Source: JBASEY01 sp049652745 | GTDB lineage: Bacteria; CSSED10-310 | Reading direction: 5' to 3' | Length of the DNA: 64,000 nucleotides | NCBI GenBank assembly: GCA_049652745.1 | Contig: JBASEY010000029.1 | Span: 62,001 to 126,000, forward strand | Shown: positions 8,482-17,051 of the stretch, piece after piece | Position numbering within the stretch: position 1 is the stretch's first letter | Layout: each line of letters starts with the position of its first letter | Notes under the pieces: generated by a model | Told to the model about the DNA's origin: nothing | Seen by the model: only the letters and a program-made list of their open reading frames with translations | Databases searched by the model: none | Program-made: the position numbers and the translations under genes

Positions 8482-9351
8482 ATGAGCGATGCAATAGGAC
8501 GACAGCGCCTGCCGGCTTGGTTCAAAGTTACTCTTGGTAGTGGTGAATCCTACCGATCCGTCAGAAAAATCCTGGTGGCTCATAAGCTTCATACTGTGTG
8601 CGGCAGCGCCAGGTGTCCGAATGCCGGGGAATGTTGGAGCTCGGGTACAGCGACGTTCATGATTTTGGGGGATATTTGCACGAGAGATTGTCGTTTTTGT
8701 GCAGTGAAGCATGGGGTACCGACGAGTATTGACCTTTCTGAGCCCGAGCGTCTTCGAAAAGCGGCGGAAGCGATGAATCTATCTTATGTTGTTGTTACAA
8801 GCGTCACCCGTGATGATCTCGATGACGGCGGCGCATCGGCCTTTGCGGATACTATCCGTGAATTGAAAACCCATATTTCCAATGTGTCGGTTGAAATACT
8901 CGTTCCTGATTTTCGTGGAAACCAAGCATCGATAGAATGTGTTTTAAAGGCGGAACCGGATATTTTGAACCACAATATTGAAACAGTGCCGTCTTTGTAT
9001 CCTGTTGCCAGACCTCAGGCGAACTATGGCCGCTCTCTCGACTTGCTCCAAAAAGCCGCAGCGTGTCTTGGAACGGAGCGAACAAAAAGTGGTCTGATGG
9101 TTGGTTTGGGAGAGACTCGTGAAGAACTGAAAGAACTGTTTCATGATTTGTCTTCCGTCGGAGTCGGGAGACTGACAATAGGTCAATATCTTCAACCCAC
9201 TCGGTCTCACTTGCCGGTCAAGCGCTATCTTTCACCACAGGAATTCGACGATATTCGAAGCGAGGCGCTTGAATATGGGTTTGTTTATGTTGCATCAGGG
9301 CCCTTGGTGCGATCATCCTACCATGCTGCAGAACAGGTAGGGCATGCGTAA
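8482..9351 (+). CDS. lipA: Lipoyl synthase
   Basis: Radical SAM enzyme that inserts two sulfur atoms into the octanoyl chain on lipoyl-carrier proteins. The 289-aa product has both iron-sulfur motifs: the LipA-specific CX4CX5C (Cys40, Cys45, Cys51 in CGSARCPNAGEC) for the auxiliary sacrificial cluster, and CX3CX2C (Cys66, Cys70, Cys73 in CTRDCRFC) for the SAM cluster. The essential C-terminal RSSY is also present. Start ATG at 8482 gives the usual LPAWFK opening; a longer in-frame reading runs back inside the protease gene and is not credible. The ribosome binding site is weak. No lipB or lipoate ligase is adjacent, so the source of the octanoyl group is not visible here. Confidence 0.95.
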   Translation: MSDAIGRQRLPAWFKVTLGSGESYRSVRKILVAHKLHTVCGSARCPNAGECWSSGTATFMILGDICTRDCRFCAVKHGVPTSIDLSEPERLRKAAEAMNLSYVVVTSVTRDDLDDGGASAFADTIRELKTHISNVSVEILVPDFRGNQASIECVLKAEPDILNHNIETVPSLYPVARPQANYGRSLDLLQKAAACLGTERTKSGLMVGLGETREELKELFHDLSSVGVGRLTIGQYLQPTRSHLPVKRYLSPQEFDDIRSEALEYGFVYVASGPLVRSSYHAAEQVGHA

Positions 9352-9424
9352 GTGGACAAATTACGGGCTTTTCGATGAATGGCTCATGCAAATAATTTTT
9401 CTCTAGGCAGAGTGGCAAACAGGG

Positions 9425-10489
9425 TTATAGTTTCAATTTGTAAACAAATCCCTGATAGTTCAGACCGGCATACAATGATGGGTTATCCTGCCCTACCGCC
9501 ATCAGTCTATGAGCGATGATGAGGGTATTTTTCAATGGTAAGCCGTTATTGATTGGATACCACGTTTCGCCCAAATTATCGGTTTGATACACGCCGTCCA
9601 TGACGGTACCGGCAAACATGGTTTCAGGTTTTGAAGGATGAAACGCGATGCACCGAGGTTGTGTATCTGAATAAAAGCCTTCTTGGATCGGTTTCCACGT
9701 TTTGGCGCCATCGGTTGTGATCGTGACGAAAGCTTCTCCTTGACTGCGATAAATGCAGACGAAGCAGTCATCTTTCAGCGGGTGTGCACTCACATCGACA
9801 ACTAAAAAGTCTACGGCGGGAATACGTGATGATATCGAGGCCCAATTTTCTCCGCCGTCGAAAGTTTCCCAAAGACCACTGGCAAGGGTTCCAGCCAGAA
9901 TATGGCCAGGTCGGATTTTGTTTCCGGCAAAACACTGGATATTTGTGTCGGATATCGGTGTCTGTGGCTGCCGCCAGGTTTCCCCTCTGTCATCACTGAT
10001 ATAAATACCTGCGTTGACTGTTCCAAGAAGAATGTGGCTGCTCTCTTCTCCTCCAACCAAAAAACATCGCGGGTCTGAATCTTCCGGCAAGGGAATTTCT
10101 TCTGAAAAAACCATTCCATTATCATGGCTGACACGCAAAGCTCCAGGACTATCGGATGTCTTGAAAAAAGATGCCCATATGCCATCGTTTTGTTTGCTCA
10201 TCCAAGAGACTTGGCAATTCAATGGCGCCTCCGCCGGAGGGGTTGCCCAATCCTCGCGTGACAAATCATATCTGGATATCCCGGACATATCTTCTTTTGG
10301 AATGCCCCCAGCTAAAATGGATTGGGTTTCCGGAACATAAAGCAGATGTCTGACTTCAATTAAACCGCTGTTGTCGAGAGATCGCCATTCTGCTGACATC
10401 TTGGGGTGTTCGGGGCGGGTTTCGCAACCTTCAAAACAGATTACCAAGATAGATAAAGCAATCAATGTGTACAATGCGTGCTTTTTCAT
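9425..10489 (-). CDS. Lipoprotein with BNR/Asp-box beta-propeller
   Basis: Predicted 354-aa lipoprotein. A signal peptide ends at the lipobox-like FEGC near residue 22. The rest contains repeated S/T-x-D-x-G-x-x-W Asp-boxes: SDDRGETW, TFDGGENW, TTDGAKTW and TDNLGETW, plus a degenerate SHDNGMVF, each preceded by an AGT-type strand. This is the sialidase/YCF48-like propeller fold, but I see no sialidase catalytic residues, so a binding or scaffold role is likelier than hydrolysis. Start ATG at 10489 is chosen over an upstream in-frame start because AGAGGGG precedes it and the signal peptide begins there. It is divergent from the carboxypeptidase gene. Confidence 0.8.
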   Translation of the reverse strand: MKKHALYTLIALSILVICFEGCETRPEHPKMSAEWRSLDNSGLIEVRHLLYVPETQSILAGGIPKEDMSGISRYDLSREDWATPPAEAPLNCQVSWMSKQNDGIWASFFKTSDSPGALRVSHDNGMVFSEEIPLPEDSDPRCFLVGGEESSHILLGTVNAGIYISDDRGETWRQPQTPISDTNIQCFAGNKIRPGHILAGTLASGLWETFDGGENWASISSRIPAVDFLVVDVSAHPLKDDCFVCIYRSQGEAFVTITTDGAKTWKPIQEGFYSDTQPRCIAFHPSKPETMFAGTVMDGVYQTDNLGETWYPINNGLPLKNTLIIAHRLMAVGQDNPSLYAGLNYQGFVYKLKL

Positions 10490-10521
10490 CGCGATCCCCT
10501 CTAATTTGTTTACAAAATTAA

Positions 10522-10537
10522 ACACCTGTCGAGGTGT
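10522..10537. promoter_or_regulatory. Palindrome (possible operator) in divergent intergenic region
   Basis: ACACCT-GTCG-AGGTGT, a perfect 6-bp inverted repeat with a 4-nt loop, 33 nt upstream of the minus-strand lipoprotein ATG. It could be a repressor site or a leader hairpin. No family is recognisable. Confidence 0.3.
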
Positions 10538-10724
10538 ATAAACTGCTAGAAGAATAAGGTTAATACTATAAAACGTCAAGAAAAAGAAAGAAGCATCTTT
10601 TAATTCAGATATATCGGTATTATATTTGCAAGCACCTGAGATGGAAGATTTCGGGCGACGATCGGTTTAAAGGGTTTGAGTTGAGCAAGAGATAAAAGTT
10701 AGAGGCATATGGAGGAAACATGAG

Positions 10725-13271
10725 ATGAAAAGATCATTGGTTATTATTTTTCTAGTCGTATCGTGTTTGCTGTCCATTGGCGTTTCAGGATCCGAATTGG
10801 ATGATCATTATTGGATCCGATTGAAATTCAAAGATAAAACAGAGTTTCAAGAAGCGCTCAAGGATTTGCAAACAGACCGGCTGGATATCGCGGGTGTCGA
10901 CTTGCAAAAATTTTATGTGGATCTGGTGGTATCCGAGCAAGATTTCGGGCAACTCGATGCCGGTTATGAAGTCGAGATTTTACGAGAGCCCGGAAAAGCC
11001 TTGCTGGTTGATCCACAATATCTGGAACCGCATGAAACGGCGGAAATCATGCTGATGTATTCAAACATCTATCCCAGTCTAACGAAATTGGTGGCTTTAG
11101 GGAATACAGAGCAGGGCCGTACGATTTACGCGATGAAAATCACTGAAAACGCAAGTCTGGATCAGGACAAGTTGACGATTATGTTCAACGGTCAGCATCA
11201 CGCACGGGAAGTGATGACGGCGGAAATCATGGTGGACATGATCGATTATCTGCTGACAAAATACGGCACGGATCCTCAGGTGACGCATTGGGTCGACTCA
11301 TACAATATTTGGATCATTCCTCAGGTTAACTTGGACGGCATCAACTATGTTTTCAATAATTACGATATGTGGCGTAAAGACCGGCATTCACCGCCGCCGG
11401 GTTATTCGGATTACGGCATCGACCCCAACAGAAATTATCCCGCATTTTGGGGCGCCTGCGGCGGCAGCTCAGGGTCTCCAGGCAGCGATTTATACCGGGG
11501 ACAGTTTCCAGGGGAATCCTATTGTGTCAGTCGTATAATGACGTTAGCTTCGGCTATTAAGCCTGTGTTCAATATATCCTATCATTCCTATTCCGAACTG
11601 GTCATTTACCCTTATGGATGTGACAATGCTTATACCCCGGATAAAGCCGCCATGGCTTCCGTCGGTCAAGGATTGGCGTCGGTATTGATGCGGGATAACG
11701 GCACGATGGGCTACACCCCAGGCACCTGCTGGGAAGTCCTGTATGCCACTGACGGCGGCGATATTGACTGGCTTTATGCCGAGCTGGGAACATTTCCCTA
11801 TGTCATCGAGGTCAATTCGTCCAGTCAAGGGTTTTTGCCCGGTTACAACCAATGGCGTGACATCACCGTTCAGCGTCAGCGTGCAGGATGGCAGTATTTG
11901 TTGAATCGGCTCGAAGGCCCCATGATTACAGGTCACATCGTAGATGCGTGTACTGGTCAACCTTTGGAGGGTGTAGAGTTCGGACTGCTGGAAAAACCGT
12001 TGACATCGGATGAAACCTCTAGGGTCACAGATGGTTTCGGGCGGTTTTGGCGACCCGTGGTACCTGGTGAGTACCATTTGACGGCGTCAGCTCCCGGTTA
12101 TGGAACCTCCGTGACACCGATAACCGTTGGTTCCAGTCGGGTTGAGCGCACGATTCTACTGGTTCCGAACGGCAGTTTTGGCGTTTTCCCAATGGGTATG
12201 ACGGTTTATGATTCCCAGGGCGAGCCCAAGGATGTGCTGGGTATCGGGGAAACGGCTAACTTGAAAGTCAGCGCCGGATCTACGGGAGCGACCACCAATG
12301 TCACGGCGACCCTTACAACCACGGATCCGTATGTTGTAGTGTTGAACGGGCAGGCTGTGATCGGCAATATCCCGGATGGCGGAACGGGATCGACCCAGGC
12401 GCCGCATTTCAGAATTCAATCCTCGCCCTTGACACCGGAAGGGCATGTGGCTGAATTCACTGTCACTTTCAGTGCGGATCAGCAGTTGTGCTCACCTGGC
12501 TCGACCCTATTTTTGAAAATTAGTAATTTTGTCTATCGATGCCCGGTTTTCGAAGAAAATCTCAATGCCAATCCGGGTTATACGATCAACAATTCCGGCA
12601 CCAACGGCTGGGCGTTCGGCGCTCCCACCACCGGCATGTCAGGCCCGCATTCCGGCCAATATTGTTACGGCACCAATCTGAGCGGCAACTATTCCAACAA
12701 TGCCGATTATCGACTCACATCCACGCCGTTTGACTGTTCCGATTTGGTCAACACCGAACTGCATTTTTATCGTTTTCTGAAAAATGAGCAGGGTTATGAT
12801 ACTGCCTACGTAAAAGTGTCGAACGACAATGTCAATTGGACGGTTGTCTGGTCGGGCTATGGGCAGGATACGGCCTGGAATGAACAGGTTATCGATATAT
12901 CTCAGATTGCCGATGGTCAGCCAGAAGTCTATATTCGTTGGAGATTGACGTCGGATGTCTGGGTGACGGATTTGGGTTTTTACATCGACGATATAGCCAT
13001 TTGCGGGCTGACGATGCCTGAAATTCCGCCGACACCGGCGCCTACATGGACGCCGAACGACTGTATCAACAACGGCGATGTCAACCAGGACATACAGATT
13101 ACGGCGAGCGATGCGCAACTGGCGTTTCAAATTTCTTTGGGCTCTTACACGCCGACTTATCAGGAGGAGTGCAGCGCGGATTGTGACGGCAACGGGATGA
13201 TATCGGCGGCGGATGCGCAGAAAATCTTTTTGGCCGCTTTGGGTGGCGCCTCATGTGTTGATCCGCTTTAA
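10725..13271 (+). CDS. Secreted M14 zinc carboxypeptidase with carboxypeptidase-regulatory-like, jelly-roll and dockerin-like domains
   Basis: Exported metallocarboxypeptidase of 848 aa. A signal peptide (1-22) and a short N-terminal region precede the M14 domain (about 105-390): zinc ligands His159 and Glu162 in HHARE, His287 in YHSYSE, substrate-binding Asn235-Arg236 in DPNRNY, catalytic Glu362 in YVIEV. A CarboxypepD_reg-like Ig domain follows (about 400-480), then a beta-sandwich region and a jelly-roll-like domain near 615-765. The last 60 residues carry two calcium-loop repeats (GDVNQDIQITASDAQ and ADCDGNGMISAADAQ) typical of type I dockerins, after a PTP-rich linker. GGAGG lies upstream. 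A dockerin-like tail could anchor the enzyme to a cohesin or act as a stability module; no cohesin is visible here. Confidence 0.88.
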   Translation: MKRSLVIIFLVVSCLLSIGVSGSELDDHYWIRLKFKDKTEFQEALKDLQTDRLDIAGVDLQKFYVDLVVSEQDFGQLDAGYEVEILREPGKALLVDPQYLEPHETAEIMLMYSNIYPSLTKLVALGNTEQGRTIYAMKITENASLDQDKLTIMFNGQHHAREVMTAEIMVDMIDYLLTKYGTDPQVTHWVDSYNIWIIPQVNLDGINYVFNNYDMWRKDRHSPPPGYSDYGIDPNRNYPAFWGACGGSSGSPGSDLYRGQFPGESYCVSRIMTLASAIKPVFNISYHSYSELVIYPYGCDNAYTPDKAAMASVGQGLASVLMRDNGTMGYTPGTCWEVLYATDGGDIDWLYAELGTFPYVIEVNSSSQGFLPGYNQWRDITVQRQRAGWQYLLNRLEGPMITGHIVDACTGQPLEGVEFGLLEKPLTSDETSRVTDGFGRFWRPVVPGEYHLTASAPGYGTSVTPITVGSSRVERTILLVPNGSFGVFPMGMTVYDSQGEPKDVLGIGETANLKVSAGSTGATTNVTATLTTTDPYVVVLNGQAVIGNIPDGGTGSTQAPHFRIQSSPLTPEGHVAEFTVTFSADQQLCSPGSTLFLKISNFVYRCPVFEENLNANPGYTINNSGTNGWAFGAPTTGMSGPHSGQYCYGTNLSGNYSNNADYRLTSTPFDCSDLVNTELHFYRFLKNEQGYDTAYVKVSNDNVNWTVVWSGYGQDTAWNEQVIDISQIADGQPEVYIRWRLTSDVWVTDLGFYIDDIAICGLTMPEIPPTPAPTWTPNDCINNGDVNQDIQITASDAQLAFQISLGSYTPTYQEECSADCDGNGMISAADAQKIFLAALGGASCVDPL

Positions 13272-13284
13272 CGAAAAGTGAGTA

Positions 13285-13327
13285 TAAACCGCCTGAAGCC
13301 AAGTGTTTTAGGCGGTTTAATTTTAGT
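13285..13327 (+). terminator. Terminator after the M14 carboxypeptidase gene
   Basis: Inverted repeat TAAACCGCCT (13285-13294) and AGGCGGTTTA (13310-13319), 10 bp perfect with a 15-nt loop, followed by ATTTTAG. It lies 13 nt past the stop codon. Confidence 0.65.
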
Positions 13328-13439
13328 CTCGAAAAAAATCACGTGTCGCGGAACAATTCAGGAACTCACCGGTTTATATTGTCGAATGAGGGAGAGGCCC
13401 TCGGAACTTTTTAGGTTTTTTATTAAAAGGAGTTTCAAA

Positions 13440-13871
13440 ATGAAAAAAGCACTATTAGCACTTTCAATGATCGCGGTATTTGGCCTGGTTGCCAATGTCG
13501 CTCTGACAGAAACAGTTTATTTCCCCTGCTGGCAGCACGGATGGGGTCTGCAGACATTCTTCTCAGTCAGTAATGCCAGTCCAGATCCAGCGGAAAATGC
13601 CGTAGTCACCATCAATCTCTGCGACGAAGCCGGATCAATTCTTGCGACCACAACCGGTACTGTTGCTCCCGGAACCTGCTGGCTGCCTGATACGGAACAG
13701 ACCTGGTATACAGCCGGCGACGGTATCGGATTCGGCCACTTTATCGTTAATCCGATGTCTGAAGACTGTGTCTATCTTTGGGGTTGTATCTACACCAATT
13801 TGACAGCCGCGAAAGCCGGAATGCCCGGTTTCACCCTTGTTCTGCCCCAGAACCCCTACGGTGGTCATTAA
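13440..13871 (+). CDS. Small secreted protein of unknown function, probably well expressed
   Basis: I do not recognise a family. The 143-aa product has a clear signal peptide (MKKALLALSMIAVFGLVANVA), then a compact beta-rich domain of about 120 residues with aromatic patches and four cysteines outside the signal peptide. It reads like a single Ig/jelly-roll-type sandwich (FFSVSN, VVTINLCDEAG, GFGHFIVNP). A strong AAAAGGAG lies 7 nt before the ATG, and the gene has its own terminators on both sides, both signs of an independently and strongly expressed single gene. A longer reading that starts upstream at 13278 would include the preceding terminator and loses the signal peptide position, so I reject it. 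Confidence 0.75.
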   Translation: MKKALLALSMIAVFGLVANVALTETVYFPCWQHGWGLQTFFSVSNASPDPAENAVVTINLCDEAGSILATTTGTVAPGTCWLPDTEQTWYTAGDGIGFGHFIVNPMSEDCVYLWGCIYTNLTAAKAGMPGFTLVLPQNPYGGH

Positions 13872-13894
13872 TACCATTTAGTAAACTGAAATTT

Positions 13895-13923
13895 AAAACC
13901 CCGGTTCAAACCGGGGTTTTTTT
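13895..13923. terminator. Strong (bidirectional) rho-independent terminator
   Basis: Perfect 10-bp stem AAAACCCCGG (13895-13904) and CCGGGGTTTT (13911-13920) with a 6-nt loop, T-run 13917-13923 on the plus strand and a shorter T-run on the minus strand. It separates the small secreted protein gene from the convergent ThyX-like gene. Confidence 0.9.
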
Positions 13924-13978
13924 GTGCCTTCGTTCTGTAGATTCAGTTGAGCAGCGCTTATGAGTGGTATTTGCCATT

Positions 13979-15490
13979 CTAATTCAACGGTGAGTCGAAT
14001 GAATTCAAGCTCAATTCTTTTCTATAATTTTCAAAAGCGTGCTTTCCACATGCGGGCAACAAGCATCCAGGCAGCTTTTCTCGAGCCAGATGGACCATCG
14101 TAGAGATGCATTCGCGAATATCCCATTGAGCGTGTTCATCTTCCCGTAAACGGGAAAGATGAATCAGTTCACGGGCATTTGTTTTCAATAAAACTCGCCG
14201 ACGATGGCAGGACAAAACGGCGTATGGTATGGACTCCGACGATATGAGTGAAATTTTCTGAATAAGCTCTCGGCTTTCTTCACTCGCATTTTTCAAAATA
14301 CTTTCTCCTCGAGTTTCCCTCAAAACAGGAGGGATGGCGATAGGAAGATCGAAATCATAGTCACCGGCGGTAATGGTTGCCATGCGGTGTCGCTTCAACT
14401 GGGCAAATGCGGCGGCGCTCAGATTTATCTCAAACAGAAAATCAGCGTATTCGAACTCCCGTGGCGCCGAGTCCCAAGGTTTCATATGTCGAAAAATTTC
14501 TAGAAAAATTTGGCGAAGAAGATCAGGAGGATAGTCGTGCTGCGATGAATCCAGCTCTTGTGGCAAGGCGATTCCAAGCCGCGACAACAATGCTCCAGCC
14601 ACCAGTCGATCGCCATCAGGTGTCCAGAAAAGCAGTCGGACAGATTCGGCCGGTTTTGGCTGAGCGAGTCTTGCAGAGATAAAATGTTTTAAAACAAGAG
14701 ATTTTACGGCATTTTCCATATCGATTTTTCGCGAGGAAGCCTGAGTATACTTGATAATAGAAGGGGCCACGCCATCGATGATGGAAAAAAGCCGGTTTCC
14801 AAACTCATTGAACTCTGCATTCGTCGATGATGCAGCCTGTTGCAACAGCATCTCCAAATTTCTGGCATTCAAGGTCATTCCCATCTGAGTTGTCGTACAA
14901 AGAGGCAGCACGTAGCGGGCGTCTTCAGCCGCTGATTCAGGATAGTGATTCAGATCTTTTTCAATCAATTCCGTCAGTATTCGATAATCGTTGAATCTAT
15001 CTTTGACGAACTGATTGAATTCCTTATTGATGATTGATTGTCGAATTGGTTCAGGCACGTAATAATCTTGATCCAGACGTATATAGCGCTGTGATTTTTC
15101 CGTGAACGAGCACAAGCGGTGAGACTGAAGGATCTCGGACAATAGGCGTGATACCCCTAATATATCCAGGTTGAAAACGGCATGTTCGGCGACGGAGGAA
15201 TGCCCGAGTCCAAAAATGATATTTCTGTTCGATCGTCTGGCTTTGCCGACCTGAATGCGGGCATCTTCACGCAGTTGATTGACTGGGCGCGGGTCTCGAC
15301 TGATTCTAGCATAGGCAGCCGACAGGGTTTCAGGTGTAAGATTATTTCTATCCAATAGTTCTTGTATTGTCGTCGTAATATCGGATGATTTTTCGGAATC
15401 CTCAAGGTTTTCGAGTGTTTTACGGAGTACCGCAATGTGCTCGTCCAATAATGTCTTGTCGATGTTCATTCCAGCTAAAATTATTTCCAT
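13979..15490 (-). CDS. Tandem-domain ThyX (flavin-dependent thymidylate synthase) homologue
   Basis: ThyX makes dTMP from dUMP using FAD, NADPH and methylene-tetrahydrofolate, and its active sites form between subunits of a homotetramer. This 503-aa protein is twice the usual length and contains two ThyX-like halves. The first half (about 60-280) has HR-S-E-SQRY near 124-136 (SHRLCSFTEKSQRY), a variant of RHRxxSxNExSxRY with Ser in place of the first Arg. Its later NAR segment is followed by an unusual Gln/Ala/Ser-rich helix. The second half (about 285-500) has KRHRMATITAGDY, which lacks the SQRY part, but keeps a good NARELIHLSRLREDEHAQWDIRE near 438-460. One composite active site from two half-motifs is my inference. 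Start ATG 15490 has AGGAG 6 nt upstream. Real activity unproven. Confidence 0.8.
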   Translation of the reverse strand: MEIILAGMNIDKTLLDEHIAVLRKTLENLEDSEKSSDITTTIQELLDRNNLTPETLSAAYARISRDPRPVNQLREDARIQVGKARRSNRNIIFGLGHSSVAEHAVFNLDILGVSRLLSEILQSHRLCSFTEKSQRYIRLDQDYYVPEPIRQSIINKEFNQFVKDRFNDYRILTELIEKDLNHYPESAAEDARYVLPLCTTTQMGMTLNARNLEMLLQQAASSTNAEFNEFGNRLFSIIDGVAPSIIKYTQASSRKIDMENAVKSLVLKHFISARLAQPKPAESVRLLFWTPDGDRLVAGALLSRLGIALPQELDSSQHDYPPDLLRQIFLEIFRHMKPWDSAPREFEYADFLFEINLSAAAFAQLKRHRMATITAGDYDFDLPIAIPPVLRETRGESILKNASEESRELIQKISLISSESIPYAVLSCHRRRVLLKTNARELIHLSRLREDEHAQWDIRECISTMVHLAREKLPGCLLPACGKHAFENYRKELSLNSFDSPLN

Positions 15491-15654
15491 TGGCTTCTCC
15501 TGAAACAAAGCCTTCCGGACTGACCGGATCGCGTGCTCGTTTATCTTTGAACGTCCTCTTTAAAGAATTTTCATGTTTTAACCTGCAGCACAAGTGCTCG
15601 ATTATCGATTGGCAGTATCATATTAGTCTTAAAGAGATGAAAAAATCAAAATCA

Positions 15655-15684
15655 TTGAAGCCGGGACTTCGCTTCCCCTATAAT
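15655..15684 (+). promoter_or_regulatory. Predicted sigma70-type promoter for the 15.7-17.3 kb operon
   Basis: TTGAAG (15655-15660), 18-nt spacer, perfect TATAAT (15679-15684), placed 34 nt before the ATG of the small membrane protein. Confidence 0.5.
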
Positions 15685-15717
15685 GGCGTCGATTTTGAAT
15701 GCGTTTGAGGATTCAAT

Positions 15718-15918
15718 ATGCCCAAAGATCAGAAAACACATCAGAAAAAGTCATTTCGTAGAGCGGAATGGATAGGCGTACTGCTCATATTCATAATTGC
15801 CGTCATAACGGGTTATTTTTTCATGATCAACCGCTTGGAGAAAGCCGAAACGAGGTCTCCGGAACAAGCGCAGCTCATCCTGAACTCGATTGATAAAGGG
15901 CTGGATGACAGCGAATGA
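15718..15918 (+). CDS. Small single-pass membrane protein, unknown function
   Basis: 66-aa protein with a basic N-terminus, one transmembrane helix (about residues 19-37, WIGVLLIFIIAVITGYFFMI) and a charged C-terminal tail of about 28 residues. No family recognised. It looks real because a good promoter precedes it, GAGG lies upstream of the ATG, and its stop overlaps the next start by 4 nt (ATGA), so it is probably translationally coupled to the aminotransferase/desulfurase gene. It might anchor or assist the sulfur or selenium transfer proteins encoded downstream (inference from position only). Confidence 0.6.
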   Translation: MPKDQKTHQKKSFRRAEWIGVLLIFIIAVITGYFFMINRLEKAETRSPEQAQLILNSIDKGLDDSE

Positions 15919-17051
15919 ACCTCTACTTTGACAATGCGGCGACATCTTGGCCGAAAGCTCCCGGCGTTTCCGAGGCGATGGCGGATAACATTCAAACGCT
16001 GATGGGCAGCCCCGGCAGGTCGTTTAATCCGTTTCAACATAAATTGTTATTCGATCTACGGGAATCGATGGCCAAACTGATCAAAGCGGAAGACAGCTCA
16101 CGGATTGTATTCGGTTTGAATGCCACTCAGATGATCAACGTCGGATTACAAGGAATTTTAGAATCTGGTGACCATGTTCTGACGACGTCGATGGAGCATA
16201 ATGCCGTTGCAAGGCCGCTTCGCTATTTGGAGAAGAGTCGAGGAGTCGTCATTGATATTATTAGAAGCTCGTCCGACGGGTTTGCAGATATCGACGGCAT
16301 AAGCCAAGCATTTACGTCTAAAACAAAGCTGGTCGTGATCAACCATTCATCCAATGTCACTGGTGCGATCAACGATCTTTCGCCGATAGGCCAACTGGCT
16401 AAAGAACACGATGCTTTGTTCATGGTTGACTGTGCTCAGACCGTGGGCTTGATTGAAATCGATGTCGACCGGGATCGGATCGATATGCTGGCGGGATCGG
16501 GCCATAAAGGTCTTCTGGGCCCGGCCGGCATAGGTTTTTTGTATATTTCTTCCGGATGTATGCCTAATCCGTTGATTTTTGGCGGGACTGGAACGCATTC
16601 GGACGATGATGAGCAGCCGGAAACCGTGCCGGATAGATTTGAATCGGGAACGCAAAACCTACCCGGCATGGCGGGATTGCAGGCAGCATTAAAATATATT
16701 GACCAAAGAGGTCTCCCCAGCATTCAAACTCATAAAAACCATCTCAATAAAAGGATGTTGGATGGATTGAAAACACTACCAGGTATTCATCTATATGGCC
16801 CTCAAGCCGCCGAATCGCGAACAATGACTTTTAGTGTGACTTGTCAGGGAAAAGATATAGCAGCATTAGCCAACGACCTGGCGTATGAACATCGAATAGT
16901 CACTCGCGCCGGCCTTCATTGTGCGCCATGGGCGCATAAAACGATCGGCTCTTTTCCAGAAGGTACATTGCGAATTTCTCCTGGAATCTTTCATGAAGAT
17001 TCTGATATCGATGCCATGTTGACGGCTTTGGATCAGACGGTGCGAAAATAA
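15915..17051 (+). CDS. Class V aminotransferase / cysteine desulfurase (or selenocysteine lyase)-like protein
   Basis: PLP enzyme of 378 aa that probably removes sulfur (or selenium) from cysteine (or selenocysteine). It opens with YFDNAATSWPKAP, the usual class V start, has MVDCAQT (PLP-ring Asp/Gln), the Schiff-base lysine in GSGHKGLLGP near 195, and RAGLHCAPWAH near 335, where the Cys occupies the position of the catalytic Cys in CsdA/SufS-type (group II) enzymes. It resembles the EF2568-like family often found near selenium-related genes. Its stop overlaps the start of the DUF3343 gene by one base. A second, group I desulfurase is encoded at 21380, so this one likely has a specialised role. 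Confidence 0.85.
   Translation: MNLYFDNAATSWPKAPGVSEAMADNIQTLMGSPGRSFNPFQHKLLFDLRESMAKLIKAEDSSRIVFGLNATQMINVGLQGILESGDHVLTTSMEHNAVARPLRYLEKSRGVVIDIIRSSSDGFADIDGISQAFTSKTKLVVINHSSNVTGAINDLSPIGQLAKEHDALFMVDCAQTVGLIEIDVDRDRIDMLAGSGHKGLLGPAGIGFLYISSGCMPNPLIFGGTGTHSDDDEQPETVPDRFESGTQNLPGMAGLQAALKYIDQRGLPSIQTHKNHLNKRMLDGLKTLPGIHLYGPQAAESRTMTFSVTCQGKDIAALANDLAYEHRIVTRAGLHCAPWAHKTIGSFPEGTLRISPGIFHEDSDIDAMLTALDQTVRK

Noticed and set aside
11544..12077. 177-aa minus-strand ORF inside the M14 carboxypeptidase gene
   Set aside because: Overlaps the catalytic and regulatory domains of a strongly supported gene; no start signal.
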